The notes: generated by a model from the letters alone, not told the origin. 64,000 bases of DNA from Flavobacterium sangjuense (GCF_004797125.1 NZ_CP038810.1:2728001-2792000), one strand, 5' to 3'. Counted from the first letter of the stretch, positions 17,587-28,019 are shown. Numbers and translations are program-made.

Positions 17587-20064
17587 ATGAAAAGACTATT
17601 TTACATCACATTTTTGTTCATGTCATTAAATATGGCAGCTCAGGTAACTATTACTCAGGCCACCGGATGGAAGGAATGTGCCTATGTAAAATGGGAACCA
17701 CTTGAAGGTGTTGATTTCTATAGAGTGTATTATACCTGTGGTGCTTTGACCGATCAAATAATTGACACCCAACTTATCAGAAGTTATGGCAGTTATTTCC
17801 GTGCTGATGTTTTAGGGCTTGCTCCCGGCACCTATACAATGAAAGTTGTACCTGTTACAGCTGGTGTTGAAGGTACTCCTGCAGTATCGAGCAGCGTAAC
17901 CGTAACGGCTCATGACAGAAATGGTTTTGCACATGAAGGCGGAAAAGTTCCCGGTGCTTACAATCTTGATGGTACTTTAAAAACCAATGCTGTTGTTTTA
18001 TATATAACACAAAATACAAAGAACACCTGTTCTATGACTGTAACGGGTGCTACTGCAAATCCATGTGTAGGTTTACAGACTATACTTGACGGATTCAAAA
18101 AAGGAAATGATCTTCGTCCATTAGCTGTTAGGTTAATTGGAAATATTACTGATTTAAGTAATATGCTAAATGGAGATATCGTAATTGAAAATAAAAATAC
18201 AGCCGGTAGTTCAATCACTTTTGAAGGTGTTGGTTCTGATGCATATTGCAATGGATGGGGAGTTCGTGTAAAAAGTGCTTCAAACATTGAAATCCGTAAT
18301 CTTGGTTTTATGCTTACCAATGCAGCTGAAGGCGATAATATTGGACTACAACAAGACAATGACCATGTCTGGATTCACAATAATGATATGTTTTATGGTG
18401 CTGCCGGTGGCGACGCTGATCAGGCTAAAGGTGACGGTGCATTGGACTGCAAAAGATCAACTTATGTAACCATGTCATACAATCACTTTTGGGATAGCGG
18501 AAAATGCAATCTTTTGGGATTAAGTGAGGCTACAACTACTGATTTATACGTTACTTATCACCACAATTGGTATGATCATTCTGACTCACGTCATCCACGT
18601 GTTCGTTATTATTCTGCTCATATTTATAATAATTATTTTGATGGAAATTCAAAATATGGTTCGGGATCAACTTTAGGTTCTTCATTGTTTGTGGAAGGTA
18701 ATTACTTCCGTAACTGTAAATATCCAATGCTTACTTCACAACAAGGTACAGATATCTATAATAGTCCGGAAGGCACTTTTTCGGGAGAAGACGGAGGAAC
18801 AATTAAAGCTTTCAACAACAGCATGAGTGGCCAAACAAGATTTGTTGCCTATGATGCCGTTAATTTCCCGGTTCAGTTTGATGCTTATGTAGCTACCACC
18901 AGAAATGAAACGATACCAAGTAGTATCACTTCCCGTCTTGGCGGAAATAGCTATAACAACTTTGACACTAACCCGGCTTTATATGTTAACTCATTGGTTG
19001 TTGAAGATCCAACTACGGCAAGAGATAATGTAATTGCTTATTCAGGTCGTGTTGGTGCAGGTGATTTAACCTGGACATTTAACAATGGTGCTGATGACAC
19101 TTCATCTGCCGTAAATACAGGATTAGCTGCTGCATTGGCTGGCTATACTTCCAGTTTAGTATATATTCAGGGTGAAGCTGTTGTAATTCCAAATACGCAA
19201 ACATTAAACGTTCCTAACAACAATGATCAAATCGTTTTGAGTGGTCCTATGGCTGATATGGTATTTACCTGGGGAGGATCTGCAACAGATGCTACAGTAA
19301 ACGGATTACCTGCGTCCGGAATTGACTATGTAAAAGATACCGTTGCCAAAACAATTACAGTATCCGGAACTCCTACTGCTGATGTGTCGTTTACAGTTAC
19401 AACTAGTGGCCCTACAGGAACACCGGTAACTGGATCCGGAACGATTACAACAAATAATATCCCTACCGGAGATGAAATACATAATTTCACTTTACAAACA
19501 TTGAATAGTTCTTTCTATACATTTACGTCTTGCAATATGAATAGTACGCCTGGTTCGGCAACCTATGATGGTTTGACATTGACAGCACGTTTAAAAATGG
19601 AAACAGCTACTTCTATTACCTATACAACGCCAGCCATTTCGACTTTAACTTTGGTATGTGATCCAACATTTAATGGACCTATTAAACTTGATAATGTAAA
19701 TTATACAACTTCAGGTGGAATTGTTGTTATACCTTCAGTTCCTGCCGGTGCTCATACAATTTCAAAAGGAAGTACTACAAATCTTTATTATATTAAAACA
19801 GAATACACACTTGGTTTAGGAGAAAATCCAAATCAGCAAAAATTAGTACTGTACCCAAATCCGGTAACAAACACATTAAATATTGCTGCTTCCGATTCTG
19901 AGGTAATACAAGAAATAGCGGTATACAACATTATCGGTCAGCAAGTGAAAAATGTCAAAGGAGATATTAGATTGATCGACATGAGTGACTTAAGAAACGG
20001 AACTTATTTAGTAAAAGTGCAAACAGATCACGGTATATTCAATGGAAAAATAGTTAAAAATTAG
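17587..20064 (+). CDS. PL1 pectate lyase with fibronectin-like and T9SS domains
   Basis: An 825-aa secreted enzyme. After the signal peptide (to about MAAQ) comes a fibronectin type III-like domain (about 20-112). A PL1 beta-helix follows at about 118-450, with the calcium/catalytic blocks GDADQAKGDGALDCKRSTYV (about 277-296), SYNHFWDSGK and HSDSRHPRVRYY (about 330-341; the RHPRVR motif holds the catalytic Arg). An Ig-like region and a small beta domain come next. The last 75 residues (VLYPNPVTNTLNI to KIVKN) are a type A T9SS sorting domain. It cuts demethylated homogalacturonan by beta-elimination outside the cell. It has its own operator-controlled promoter and is followed by a terminator. 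Confidence 0.9.
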   Translation: MKRLFYITFLFMSLNMAAQVTITQATGWKECAYVKWEPLEGVDFYRVYYTCGALTDQIIDTQLIRSYGSYFRADVLGLAPGTYTMKVVPVTAGVEGTPAVSSSVTVTAHDRNGFAHEGGKVPGAYNLDGTLKTNAVVLYITQNTKNTCSMTVTGATANPCVGLQTILDGFKKGNDLRPLAVRLIGNITDLSNMLNGDIVIENKNTAGSSITFEGVGSDAYCNGWGVRVKSASNIEIRNLGFMLTNAAEGDNIGLQQDNDHVWIHNNDMFYGAAGGDADQAKGDGALDCKRSTYVTMSYNHFWDSGKCNLLGLSEATTTDLYVTYHHNWYDHSDSRHPRVRYYSAHIYNNYFDGNSKYGSGSTLGSSLFVEGNYFRNCKYPMLTSQQGTDIYNSPEGTFSGEDGGTIKAFNNSMSGQTRFVAYDAVNFPVQFDAYVATTRNETIPSSITSRLGGNSYNNFDTNPALYVNSLVVEDPTTARDNVIAYSGRVGAGDLTWTFNNGADDTSSAVNTGLAAALAGYTSSLVYIQGEAVVIPNTQTLNVPNNNDQIVLSGPMADMVFTWGGSATDATVNGLPASGIDYVKDTVAKTITVSGTPTADVSFTVTTSGPTGTPVTGSGTITTNNIPTGDEIHNFTLQTLNSSFYTFTSCNMNSTPGSATYDGLTLTARLKMETATSITYTTPAISTLTLVCDPTFNGPIKLDNVNYTTSGGIVVIPSVPAGAHTISKGSTTNLYYIKTEYTLGLGENPNQQKLVLYPNPVTNTLNIAASDSEVIQEIAVYNIIGQQVKNVKGDIRLIDMSDLRNGTYLVKVQTDHGIFNGKIVKN

Positions 20065-20086
20065 GTTATAATTAGTGCAGTAAAAG

Positions 20087-20117
20087 ACCTTCTTAGTAAT
20101 TAAGAAGGTTTTTTTTC
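20087..20117 (+). terminator. Intrinsic terminator after the PL1 gene
   Basis: ACCTTCTTA (20087-20095) pairs with TAAGAAGGT (20101-20109), followed by eight T. It lies between the PL1 and PL9 genes, so PL9 is either expressed by read-through or has its own promoter. Confidence 0.75.
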
Positions 20118-20135
20118 AATTTAAATTATAAAAAA

Positions 20136-21671
20136 ATGAAATGTCTTTTCACAATTATAGTACTACTCCCTTTTTATACTTTTTCTCAACTGTATGTTTC
20201 CCCAACAGGTTTATCGGGTAATAGTGGCACCATTGGTAGTCCTACCACTTTACAAAATGCATTGAGTATAGTTAGCCCAGGTCAAACTATTTATATGCGA
20301 GGTGGTACCTATAATTTCAATAGTACTATTGTGATTGCCAGAACAAACAGCGGGACTGCCGGAAACCTTAAACGAATAGAAGCATATACTGATGAAACTC
20401 CAATTCTTAACTTTTCAGCACAAGCAGAAGCAAGTGGAAACCGAGGTATTGTATTGGATGGTTTATATTGGTACATCAAAGGGATTACCATTAAAAGAGC
20501 CGGAGATAACGGCATGTTGCTTTCCGGAAACTTCAATACAATAGATAATTGTGTTTTTGAAAAAAACAGAGATACAGGACTTCAAATAAGCAGATACAAC
20601 AGTGCTTACACCACCATAAGTCAATGGCCATCAAATAACTTGATTTTGAATTGTGAGGCGTTTGACAACAAAGATGTTTTAGCTGAAAATGCAGATGGTT
20701 TTGCAGCTAAACTTACCTGTGGATCAGGCAATGTTTTTCGTGGATGCATCGCTCATAATAACATTGATGATGGTTGGGATTTATTCACAAATACTGCTAC
20801 CGGACCAATTGGAGTAGTATCCTTTGAAAACTGCGTTGCCTATAACAATGGAACACTGACAGATGGAACTACATCTGTTAATGGAGATAAAAACGGCTTT
20901 AAACTTGGCGGAAGTGGCATCCCTGTAAATCACATTGTAAGACGCTGTATTGCTTTTGGTAACGGGCAACATGGCTTTACCGACAACAATAATTTAGGGT
21001 CTATTGAAGTGACAAATAATACTTCTTTCAATAATACCAATTCCAATTATAATTTTCGCGCAGGCGGAACTCATCAATTCAGGAATAATGTTTCTTATAA
21101 TTCGGGAAGCAATGATGTAACAACCGGAACTAATGTTGGGGCTTCTAATGTTTGGTTTGTAAATCAACTAAGCACCAACGGAAGAACACCTCCAATCGTT
21201 TCCAGTGCTGCTGACTTCATCTCTCTAATGCCTCCAACGGTAATGAAAAACGCTGATGGAAGTCCAAATTTGGGTAATTTCGTTGCCTTAAACTTAAGTA
21301 GTGATTTTATAAATGCAGGAGTTACAACCACCGGAATTTTATTTAATGGAAGCGCACCGGATTTAGGAGCAAGAGAAACAGGCGCTCCTTTATCAACAAT
21401 ATTTCCGGAAAGTCAACATTTTGAAGCCAAGATATTCCCTAATCCGACAACGAATGCAGCTATTCATTTGAATGTAATTAGTCCAGAAGCAATAGAAACT
21501 ACGATTACATTATTTTCTATTAATGGGCAAATTTTATCAACATTGAAAAAAGAAGTAGCTATAGGAGAAAATGAAATTGAAATTAATAATGCTCTACTTT
21601 CTAAAGGTTTGTATTTTCTAACTATTCAATCCGATAGCTTTAGTACAACTTTGAAAGTTATAGTTAAATAA
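20136..21671 (+). CDS. PL9 pectate lyase with T9SS domain
   Basis: A 511-aa secreted beta-helix protein. After a signal peptide (to about TFSQ) it has the PL9 start LYVSPTGLSGNSGT. The segment GDKNGFKLGG follows, in which K256 aligns by eye with the catalytic base Lys of Pel9A-type lyases, together with the calcium-site-like ENADGFAAKL and HNNIDDGWDLF. The last 80 residues (IFPNPTTN to LKVIVK) are a T9SS sorting domain. It cleaves polygalacturonate endolytically outside the cell. No LacI-type operator lies directly upstream. It may be read through from PL1, since the gap is 71 bases but contains a terminator. Confidence 0.88.
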   Translation: MKCLFTIIVLLPFYTFSQLYVSPTGLSGNSGTIGSPTTLQNALSIVSPGQTIYMRGGTYNFNSTIVIARTNSGTAGNLKRIEAYTDETPILNFSAQAEASGNRGIVLDGLYWYIKGITIKRAGDNGMLLSGNFNTIDNCVFEKNRDTGLQISRYNSAYTTISQWPSNNLILNCEAFDNKDVLAENADGFAAKLTCGSGNVFRGCIAHNNIDDGWDLFTNTATGPIGVVSFENCVAYNNGTLTDGTTSVNGDKNGFKLGGSGIPVNHIVRRCIAFGNGQHGFTDNNNLGSIEVTNNTSFNNTNSNYNFRAGGTHQFRNNVSYNSGSNDVTTGTNVGASNVWFVNQLSTNGRTPPIVSSAADFISLMPPTVMKNADGSPNLGNFVALNLSSDFINAGVTTTGILFNGSAPDLGARETGAPLSTIFPESQHFEAKIFPNPTTNAAIHLNVISPEAIETTITLFSINGQILSTLKKEVAIGENEIEINNALLSKGLYFLTIQSDSFSTTLKVIVK

Positions 21672-21694
21672 GAGCATAATCGTTTATAAAAAAA

Positions 21695-21728
21695 AGCGGT
21701 CTCGTTAGGAAACGAGACCGCTTTTTTT
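21695..21728. terminator. Bidirectional terminator between convergent genes
   Basis: GCGGTCTCGTT (21696-21706), loop AGGA, AACGAGACCGC (21711-21721), flanked by A and T runs, so it can work on both strands. It separates the PL9 gene from the minus-strand gene ending at 21756. Confidence 0.9.
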
Positions 21729-21755
21729 ATGTAACTAATTAAACTGAAGTTCTAA

Positions 21756-22586
21756 TTATTGTACTACTACTTTAACCGATTTTTGACCTTCTTCTGATTT
21801 AATTTTTAGAATGTAAACACCAGCATTTAAAACATCAAAACTAGTATCTGCCTCTGTATTGATAGTTCTAATTAAAGCTCCCGTTACTGAGTAAACTTCA
21901 ACTTGAGTTTTTGACAATACATTAGACAAATGAATTTGACGACCATTTGTATATGCTTTTACAGGTGATGTAGTTTGAAAATCATTGTTAGCAAGAACAG
22001 TATTTACAGTTGCTCCTACAACACTAACTTTATAAAGGTTACATGCAGCATCAGCATAGATATAATATCTACCGGCAGCAGTAGCATTTGCAGTAACAAT
22101 TACTAAATCTGCATTACCCCCTGAATTTGAAGCACCAGAACCTACAGTAGCAGTACCATCAGTAACATACACTGTTCTCACAGTACCGTTACTTCCTGTT
22201 TTAAACCATACTTTTACAGTACATGCACCATTCACATCAAAAAAGATATAACGTTGTGTTGGCATAGGAATGAATCCACCGGCAGAAGGATATCCTGCAC
22301 CATTCAATTGAAATCTATTCACAGCCGTAAATCCATCTGAAAATGATGCGGCACTTGCATTGATTGAACCGAAGTTTACAATATCTCCTGATGCACTTGG
22401 GTCATTAGAAAATAATCCTAAGTTATCTATGACAGCCTGAGTGTCTGCACCAATAGTTCCAACTCCCGAACCAGTTACAGGCCATGTTGTTGTGTCATTT
22501 CCAAAATCCCATATTTTGGTCTGTGCTTTTGTGATACTAGTAAAAAGCACCATCATTAAAGTAATTGAAAGTAATTTTGTTTTCAT
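21756..22586 (-). CDS. Secreted T9SS protein with a pectinesterase-associated 'WDFG' module
   Basis: A 276-aa protein. The start at 22586 gives the signal peptide MKTKLLSITLMMVLFTSI; the longer frame to 22670 would run through the operator at 22629-22642. Residues about 22-195 form one beta-sandwich-like domain starting KIWDFGND. The same opening (VWDFGATQ) is found inside the large CE8 protein at 24334. The C-terminal 75 residues are a T9SS domain close to the one of that CE8 protein (shared NNDFQ, EGQKSVK / DGQKSVK). No catalytic motif is visible. I infer a surface pectin-binding protein or helper module; a lyase of an unknown family cannot be excluded. Confidence 0.7.
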   Translation of the reverse strand: MKTKLLSITLMMVLFTSITKAQTKIWDFGNDTTTWPVTGSGVGTIGADTQAVIDNLGLFSNDPSASGDIVNFGSINASAASFSDGFTAVNRFQLNGAGYPSAGGFIPMPTQRYIFFDVNGACTVKVWFKTGSNGTVRTVYVTDGTATVGSGASNSGGNADLVIVTANATAAGRYYIYADAACNLYKVSVVGATVNTVLANNDFQTTSPVKAYTNGRQIHLSNVLSKTQVEVYSVTGALIRTINTEADTSFDVLNAGVYILKIKSEEGQKSVKVVVQ

Positions 22587-22628
22587 TTTAAAGAGTTTTT
22601 TGTTATTATTATTTATTTTTAAGTTAAT

Positions 22629-22670
22629 TGTAATCGATTGCATAAAAGTAATATAATTTTTTGATTTCAA
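22629..22670 (-). promoter_or_regulatory. Promoter plus LacI-type operator for the WDFG-module gene
   Basis: On the minus strand: TTG (22668-22670), 17 bases, TACTTTTA (22643-22650, 7/8 match to TAnnTTTG), then TGCAATCGATTACA (22629-22642), 42 bases before the ATG. The rest of the spacer up to 22906 shows no other feature. Confidence 0.75.
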
Positions 22671-22906
22671 AAAAAATATCCTTTTTTTTTTATCATTATT
22701 ATAATTTATCCAAATACTTTGTCAATAATTGATTATAATAACAAGCTTTTGGCTTCAAAAATCTATTTTTAAAGAAGGCTGTAATAGTTTTATACATTAT
22801 CCTAACAAATTTAATTAATAAATGAACACTATGCGAAAATATTTTACTCATGCTATTTATTTTCACTGTTTTACAATGTTGTCGTTTGCTTTTAATTATA
22901 TAATTA

Positions 22907-24244
22907 TTATTTAACAAACTTCAAATTGGTTGTTTTGTTGTCTATTTCAATCTTACATATATAAACCCCTTTCTGTAAGCTTTCCATATTAAACTCAACT
23001 GTTTCATCAGAAGAGATATATTTTGAAAAATTGAAAACTTTTTGACCGCTCATAGAGTAAATATCAATTTTACCTTCTCCGGCGATATTGTTTAAAAAGT
23101 GGATTTTTAATGTATCATCAATCAAATTAGAAGAAATTTTAATTTTTGTATCAGAAACATTTTCATTAATTCCCAACGTACAGTTCGTTGGCGAAATTAC
23201 GCCACCGGAAGTAACTTGTAACGTTGCTCCTGCACCACAAGTAGCATCCGTTAAAAAGGCTGACACTTCATTAACAGGCATTGCTGTTATTGTATATGTA
23301 GGTGTAGGTACTGTTCCAACATTACTACCTCCACTCAGGCAATTAGTGAATTTAATTCCGACTGTTCCACCATCCGAACTAACATAACTAGTATATACAG
23401 ATCCTATGCTCGCAAAGTGTGTTTTTTCAACATAACAAGTAGAGTTGTTAGCCCCTCCACCTAAACCAATCGCTCTGGCACCTGATACGTTGGTACTATA
23501 ATAGCAGTTGAGTATATGAAGTTCTGCATTTCTGGCTCTCGGCATTCTTTCTTTACATCCGTTTGCCCAATAACAATTTTTAAATGTAATACTGTAATGT
23601 CCATCTGCCGGAGCATCATTTTGATCTGATCCAATAAGATTTGAAAAACGATGGTCGTTTGATCCTCCTGAACCTCCTGCCACGGCAGCTTTCAAATAGG
23701 TGAATTTACACCAGGAAATCGTTACATTGTCTGCCAATCCTTTATTGTCAAAATTACCATCAATTCCGTCTTGAAACTCACAATGGTCTACCCAAACATT
23801 TGTCCCTTCATTGGTAAGATTATCTCTTCCATCAACATCATAAGCACCCGGACCTTCAAAAATAAGATTTCTTATAATTACGTTGTTAGAACCTGGTTTT
23901 ATATTAAGTATTCCCGAATTAGCAGCCGAAGTTGTTGAATTACCCACAGTTATCTGCAAATTTCTAAGTCTTGCTCCGGGCAAACCTATGATGGTTTTAT
24001 TATTCAATGTTACACTAGTATAAATACAATCAATAGTTCCTGAAACCAAAATCACTGCGTTAGCAGCTGATGTTGATTGAAGTGCATTTTTAAAAGTAGT
24101 ATAAGTGCTTACCGTTACCGGAGTAGCATTACCTCCACCAGTGGCAGTGGCACCAAATCCTTCAGGAGCTGGCATATAATAGTTTTGCCCAAACGCCTTT
24201 ATCATCGTCAAAAAGAAAAAGGCAATAATTAATTTTTTACTCAT
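22907..24244 (-). CDS. PL1 pectate lyase with T9SS domain
   Basis: A 445-aa secreted enzyme (signal peptide to about KAFGQ). PL1 beta-helix motifs: WVDHCEFQDGIDGNFD (about 151-166, calcium-site Asps) and the catalytic Arg region CKERMPRARNAELHILNCYY (about 230-249). A T9SS sorting domain occupies the last 75 residues or so (KIKISSNLIDDT to TTNLKFVK). It has a different architecture from the 825-aa PL1 (no fibronectin domain). It lies 89 bases downstream of the large CE8 gene with no operator in between, so the two are probably co-transcribed: demethylation and cleavage from one transcript. Confidence 0.88.
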   Translation of the reverse strand: MSKKLIIAFFFLTMIKAFGQNYYMPAPEGFGATATGGGNATPVTVSTYTTFKNALQSTSAANAVILVSGTIDCIYTSVTLNNKTIIGLPGARLRNLQITVGNSTTSAANSGILNIKPGSNNVIIRNLIFEGPGAYDVDGRDNLTNEGTNVWVDHCEFQDGIDGNFDNKGLADNVTISWCKFTYLKAAVAGGSGGSNDHRFSNLIGSDQNDAPADGHYSITFKNCYWANGCKERMPRARNAELHILNCYYSTNVSGARAIGLGGGANNSTCYVEKTHFASIGSVYTSYVSSDGGTVGIKFTNCLSGGSNVGTVPTPTYTITAMPVNEVSAFLTDATCGAGATLQVTSGGVISPTNCTLGINENVSDTKIKISSNLIDDTLKIHFLNNIAGEGKIDIYSMSGQKVFNFSKYISSDETVEFNMESLQKGVYICKIEIDNKTTNLKFVK

Positions 24245-24333
24245 TTTTATTTATATTTTATTTTATGTCATTTAGTTAATACACCTACTCTATTTTTTTA
24301 ATTATTATAGGATTGTATAAAAACTTTCAAATA

Positions 24334-27300
24334 TTAAAACGTTAATAATTTAACTGATTTTTGTCCATCTTCTGCTTTTACATGCACTATCCACAAACCT
24401 TTACTTAAATTAAATTCAGTATCCGTATCGGTTTTGAATGATTTAACTAACGAACCGTTCATAGCATAAACTGCTACACTTGTATTCGATTTTACATTAG
24501 AAATAACAACAGTATTTTTAAAAGCATATACATTAACACCTGAATTAGGTTGAAAATCATTATTCCCCAGCGAATCATCCAAAATCAATTGCGGAAATGG
24601 ATCCCAACTATCATTTCCTTGTGTGAAATTAAAAGTTGTAATAGGGCTACCATCATTTAAAATTGGATTGGTTAAAGAAGTGGACCATGAAGCTCTTGAT
24701 GGCGTATTATTAACTCCTGAAATCTCAGTAGTACCATATTCATACATTCCACTTGAAGTACCTCCTAAAGTATTTTGCCACCCTAGAGGAACAATCAATG
24801 AATTACCAATGAATCCCGGATAATTTGAAGTTTCAATTGTAGTATTGTAGAAAACAACTTCACTAGTATTTGCTTGCCATGGACGTCCAAAATAACCTGG
24901 TTTTGCGCGGTAAACAGAAGCTGTTTCTATCAATGGTTCAGCCGAAGTAATAGTGCATTCATACATTAAAAAACCTCTTCCTGTTGTTTGTTGCGCTGCT
25001 GTTATATAGGCTTGGTCATTAGCCTGATCACTTACATTCATACTCAATTTAGACTGATAAAAGACTACATCCATTCCTCCAAAAATATAATCTACTGCAC
25101 CCATGTAGTCTCCTTTATATACCGCAACTCTTGAACCTGTTCCTCCAAAAAATGAATCTTGGCGTCCAACAACTCTACACTTATTCAAAATTACTTTTTG
25201 AATATTATTTTTTATTGCTATCGCAGCTGCTCTTTCTACCATTGTTCTGTTTTGAACATTAGTATTACCTACATTTGTAGGTCTCACTCCCGGACTACCA
25301 ACTGTCCATGCCAAAACGGTGTCTTGAGATTCTTTATTAGAAATATATTGGTTAAACGAATTTTCAAAAATAATTCCGTCAGCTTCAAAACCATCTGCAC
25401 CAACTACTACAGTAGCATTCCAATAAGAACCATTAGTAGTTCCCGCTCCAACATTTTGATAAGATGCATATCCATTTGCTGTATTCACATTCAATACATC
25501 TTGGTGCCATTTTTGGTCCGAAGACATACTAAAATAGGTATATCCATGTCCGTAATACGAAGTAATTCTAACCGCATTGGCATCAATACTAACACCTCCA
25601 TTTAAAAGAGCAGTACTAGGTGTAGTGGAAGCATTTTTTAATTTAACTAAAGGCTGATTAATTACTAACATTTCTTCATAATTACCCGGATCAATCATTA
25701 TAGTTACTCTATCTGTACTTGTACGTATCATATTAGAAACAGCATCTAAAGCAGCGTTAATGGTTTGATAATCTTTATCAGTACCAACCGTAATTACCGG
25801 ACTATAAGGAATACTTCCTCCAATTTTTATTTCGGTAAAATATGAAGTTGCACTAACGGCAATGTTTACATATCCCGCGGTAGATCCTGTATAAGTGTAT
25901 TCAGTAATATCTATAAGTGAAGTCGTTCCCGTTGAGTTTACCGTTGTAATGGTTGCTCCTCCTTCAATTGAAAAACCTGCTGAATAATAATAGGTCACAG
26001 AAACTTTTTCTCCAGGATTTACCGGAACCTGAATTGTTCCGCCTGGTTGTCCAATCAAGTGACCTTGACTAATTGAATTGGATATATTACCTGTAAAAAG
26101 CATTCCTTTATAAGCAGATGTTGCAGTTGTGATAATCTTGTCATCAAATGACCAAACTGTAACCGGAACAAAATTTAACGTTTTTGAAGTACCAACACCA
26201 TTTACTACTAAATTTGAAGTCAGTGCCAATTGAACGGGATAATTATCTAAACCAGAAGCTGACACAGAATAAGTCCCGTCTCGTAAAGCAATTCCTGAAA
26301 TAGTAGTAAAATTATAGATATAACCACTTTCGTTCAAGTTTGTAAATGTCAAGTGTAGATTACTTTGTTGTGTAGGAGTTAATCCAGTAGTATTTATAGT
26401 TACATTATAAACTGGTTTTGCCGTAAAAGTAATATCAGAAGTTGTATCAGAAGTTGGAATAGTAATCGTATTCGTATCAATTTGATAGTCATTTACTCCA
26501 TTTGCAGTAATAGTATAAGAAACATTTGCTTCTAACTGAACCGTATAAGTTCCATTAATTGCGTTGACAACCGGTGTTGGAGTATACACGGTTGCCGGAT
26601 TAGCAACATAAGCTAAACTTAAGTTTGAAATGGCAGTCCCTAAACCCGTAATTGCGCCACTAACCTGATATAACGTAACCTGCAAAATAGTGATATCATG
26701 ATTAAATGTTGAAGTTAGTACTGCAGTTAAATCTAAAGTAGTTCCATTGGTAATTATATATCCATTCGCATTAACCAAACTTATTGTATACGAATAACCT
26801 ATTGGCAAGTTTGCATTATAAGTTCCATCCATATTCATTTGAGCTGTCCAAGACTTTCCGGCAGCATTGGTAAATACAACAGCATAATTACCTGGAATTC
26901 CTGCCGCTTGTGAAAGATCAATATCTCCAGAAACATTAGTATAAATTGCAGGTTTTCTCAATATTCTGTAAAAACTTGCTTTACCGTTAGCGGAATATAT
27001 TTTAAATGTACTTGCATTTTTGGCAACAAATTTAGCCTCTGTAACACTCCCACTTGCAAAAGTAACATCTAACAAATCTGACTGTAACACTGGATTATTT
27101 TCATCTACAAAATTAAAAGCACCTGCAGCATCTGTTCTACAAATCACTGTTACTTGATCGTCTTCATTAAGCGTCATTCTCATAAATCTATTGGTTGGAA
27201 CACCCGCAGATAAATTAGGTGTACCATTACAATAAACTCTTCCATTATGCGTAGTCACACTGGCAACATTAGCATCAAAACGAGTAAGATTGGTATTGAT

Positions 27301-27993
27301 TGTTCTTAATCTATCGCCACTATTTCCAACCCAAGACAATGCTCCTGAAGTAAAACTAACCGGGAAATTAACTCCTGCTGTTCCGGGTACAGTTGCTCCA
27401 TACCAAGAATTGATTACTGTTTCGTTTAATAAATTATTGTAATTACTAGTATCTAATTGAGTTGCTCCAAAATCCCAAACATCTGTAAGAACAACAGTTA
27501 CCGGAAGATTGGTGACTTGTATTGCTGGTGTATACGCATTACTTCCACTAAACGTGAAGTACAATGTAGTTGCTCCACCAACATAATTAAATTCATAATA
27601 CCCTGTTTGATCAGCCATGCCTGGATGTGCGTCTATATCAACATTTATAGAACCTAAATCACTTCCTGCTAGTACCGAACCTCCATTCATAGTACCGGCA
27701 CTATAGACTGAACCATAAAAACGAATCGTATTGCTCCCACTTAAGACATCTATTTCTAAAGAATTTCCATTTTGAAAAACAACTCCATAACCAGTACTGT
27801 GCCATTTAGTTGTAGCTGCTTGCGTTCTTACTTTGCCATCCGGACTTGTAGTTGACGTAACAGAATCCCATTGAGTTCCTGTGTTTGTAAATGTAGATTG
27901 ATTACCTAAATTATAAGTTGTTGTAGTTTGCCCACTAACAACAACAGATATCAAAAATAAAGGCATCAATAAATAAATGTTAATTTTTTTCAT
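24334..27993 (-). CDS. Multidomain CE8 pectin methylesterase with binding modules and T9SS domain
   Basis: A 1219-aa protein. The start at 27993 gives the signal peptide MKKINIYLLMPLFLISVVVSG; the longer frame from 28068 reads through the operator. Order: beta-sandwich domain (about 25-165), WDFG module (about 170-350), carboxypeptidase-regulatory/Ig-like repeats (about 350-610), a second sandwich starting VWSFDDK (about 615-725), CE8 catalytic domain (about 730-1125) with GRQDSFFGG (near 944), GAVDYIFGG (near 968) and YFGRPWQ (near 1034), and a T9SS domain (about 1144-1219). The catalytic Asp, Asp and Arg are all present. It demethylates pectin at the cell surface; the front domains likely bind the polymer. 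Confidence 0.88.
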   Translation of the reverse strand: MKKINIYLLMPLFLISVVVSGQTTTTYNLGNQSTFTNTGTQWDSVTSTTSPDGKVRTQAATTKWHSTGYGVVFQNGNSLEIDVLSGSNTIRFYGSVYSAGTMNGGSVLAGSDLGSINVDIDAHPGMADQTGYYEFNYVGGATTLYFTFSGSNAYTPAIQVTNLPVTVVLTDVWDFGATQLDTSNYNNLLNETVINSWYGATVPGTAGVNFPVSFTSGALSWVGNSGDRLRTINTNLTRFDANVASVTTHNGRVYCNGTPNLSAGVPTNRFMRMTLNEDDQVTVICRTDAAGAFNFVDENNPVLQSDLLDVTFASGSVTEAKFVAKNASTFKIYSANGKASFYRILRKPAIYTNVSGDIDLSQAAGIPGNYAVVFTNAAGKSWTAQMNMDGTYNANLPIGYSYTISLVNANGYIITNGTTLDLTAVLTSTFNHDITILQVTLYQVSGAITGLGTAISNLSLAYVANPATVYTPTPVVNAINGTYTVQLEANVSYTITANGVNDYQIDTNTITIPTSDTTSDITFTAKPVYNVTINTTGLTPTQQSNLHLTFTNLNESGYIYNFTTISGIALRDGTYSVSASGLDNYPVQLALTSNLVVNGVGTSKTLNFVPVTVWSFDDKIITTATSAYKGMLFTGNISNSISQGHLIGQPGGTIQVPVNPGEKVSVTYYYSAGFSIEGGATITTVNSTGTTSLIDITEYTYTGSTAGYVNIAVSATSYFTEIKIGGSIPYSPVITVGTDKDYQTINAALDAVSNMIRTSTDRVTIMIDPGNYEEMLVINQPLVKLKNASTTPSTALLNGGVSIDANAVRITSYYGHGYTYFSMSSDQKWHQDVLNVNTANGYASYQNVGAGTTNGSYWNATVVVGADGFEADGIIFENSFNQYISNKESQDTVLAWTVGSPGVRPTNVGNTNVQNRTMVERAAAIAIKNNIQKVILNKCRVVGRQDSFFGGTGSRVAVYKGDYMGAVDYIFGGMDVVFYQSKLSMNVSDQANDQAYITAAQQTTGRGFLMYECTITSAEPLIETASVYRAKPGYFGRPWQANTSEVVFYNTTIETSNYPGFIGNSLIVPLGWQNTLGGTSSGMYEYGTTEISGVNNTPSRASWSTSLTNPILNDGSPITTFNFTQGNDSWDPFPQLILDDSLGNNDFQPNSGVNVYAFKNTVVISNVKSNTSVAVYAMNGSLVKSFKTDTDTEFNLSKGLWIVHVKAEDGQKSVKLLTF

Positions 27994-28019
27994 AATAAAA
28001 AATTTAATATTAAATAATT

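Noticed and set aside
22587..22670. Longer start for the WDFG protein
   Set aside because: The extension would translate through the operator and probable transcription start at 22629-22650.
22699..22917. 72-codon minus-strand ORF between the WDFG gene and PL1
   Set aside because: AT-driven low-complexity composition, overlaps the PL1 stop region, and shows no domain.
25159..25605. 148-codon plus-strand ORF inside the CE8 gene
   Set aside because: Shadow of the CE8 frame; Ser/Ile/Cys-rich composition without sense.
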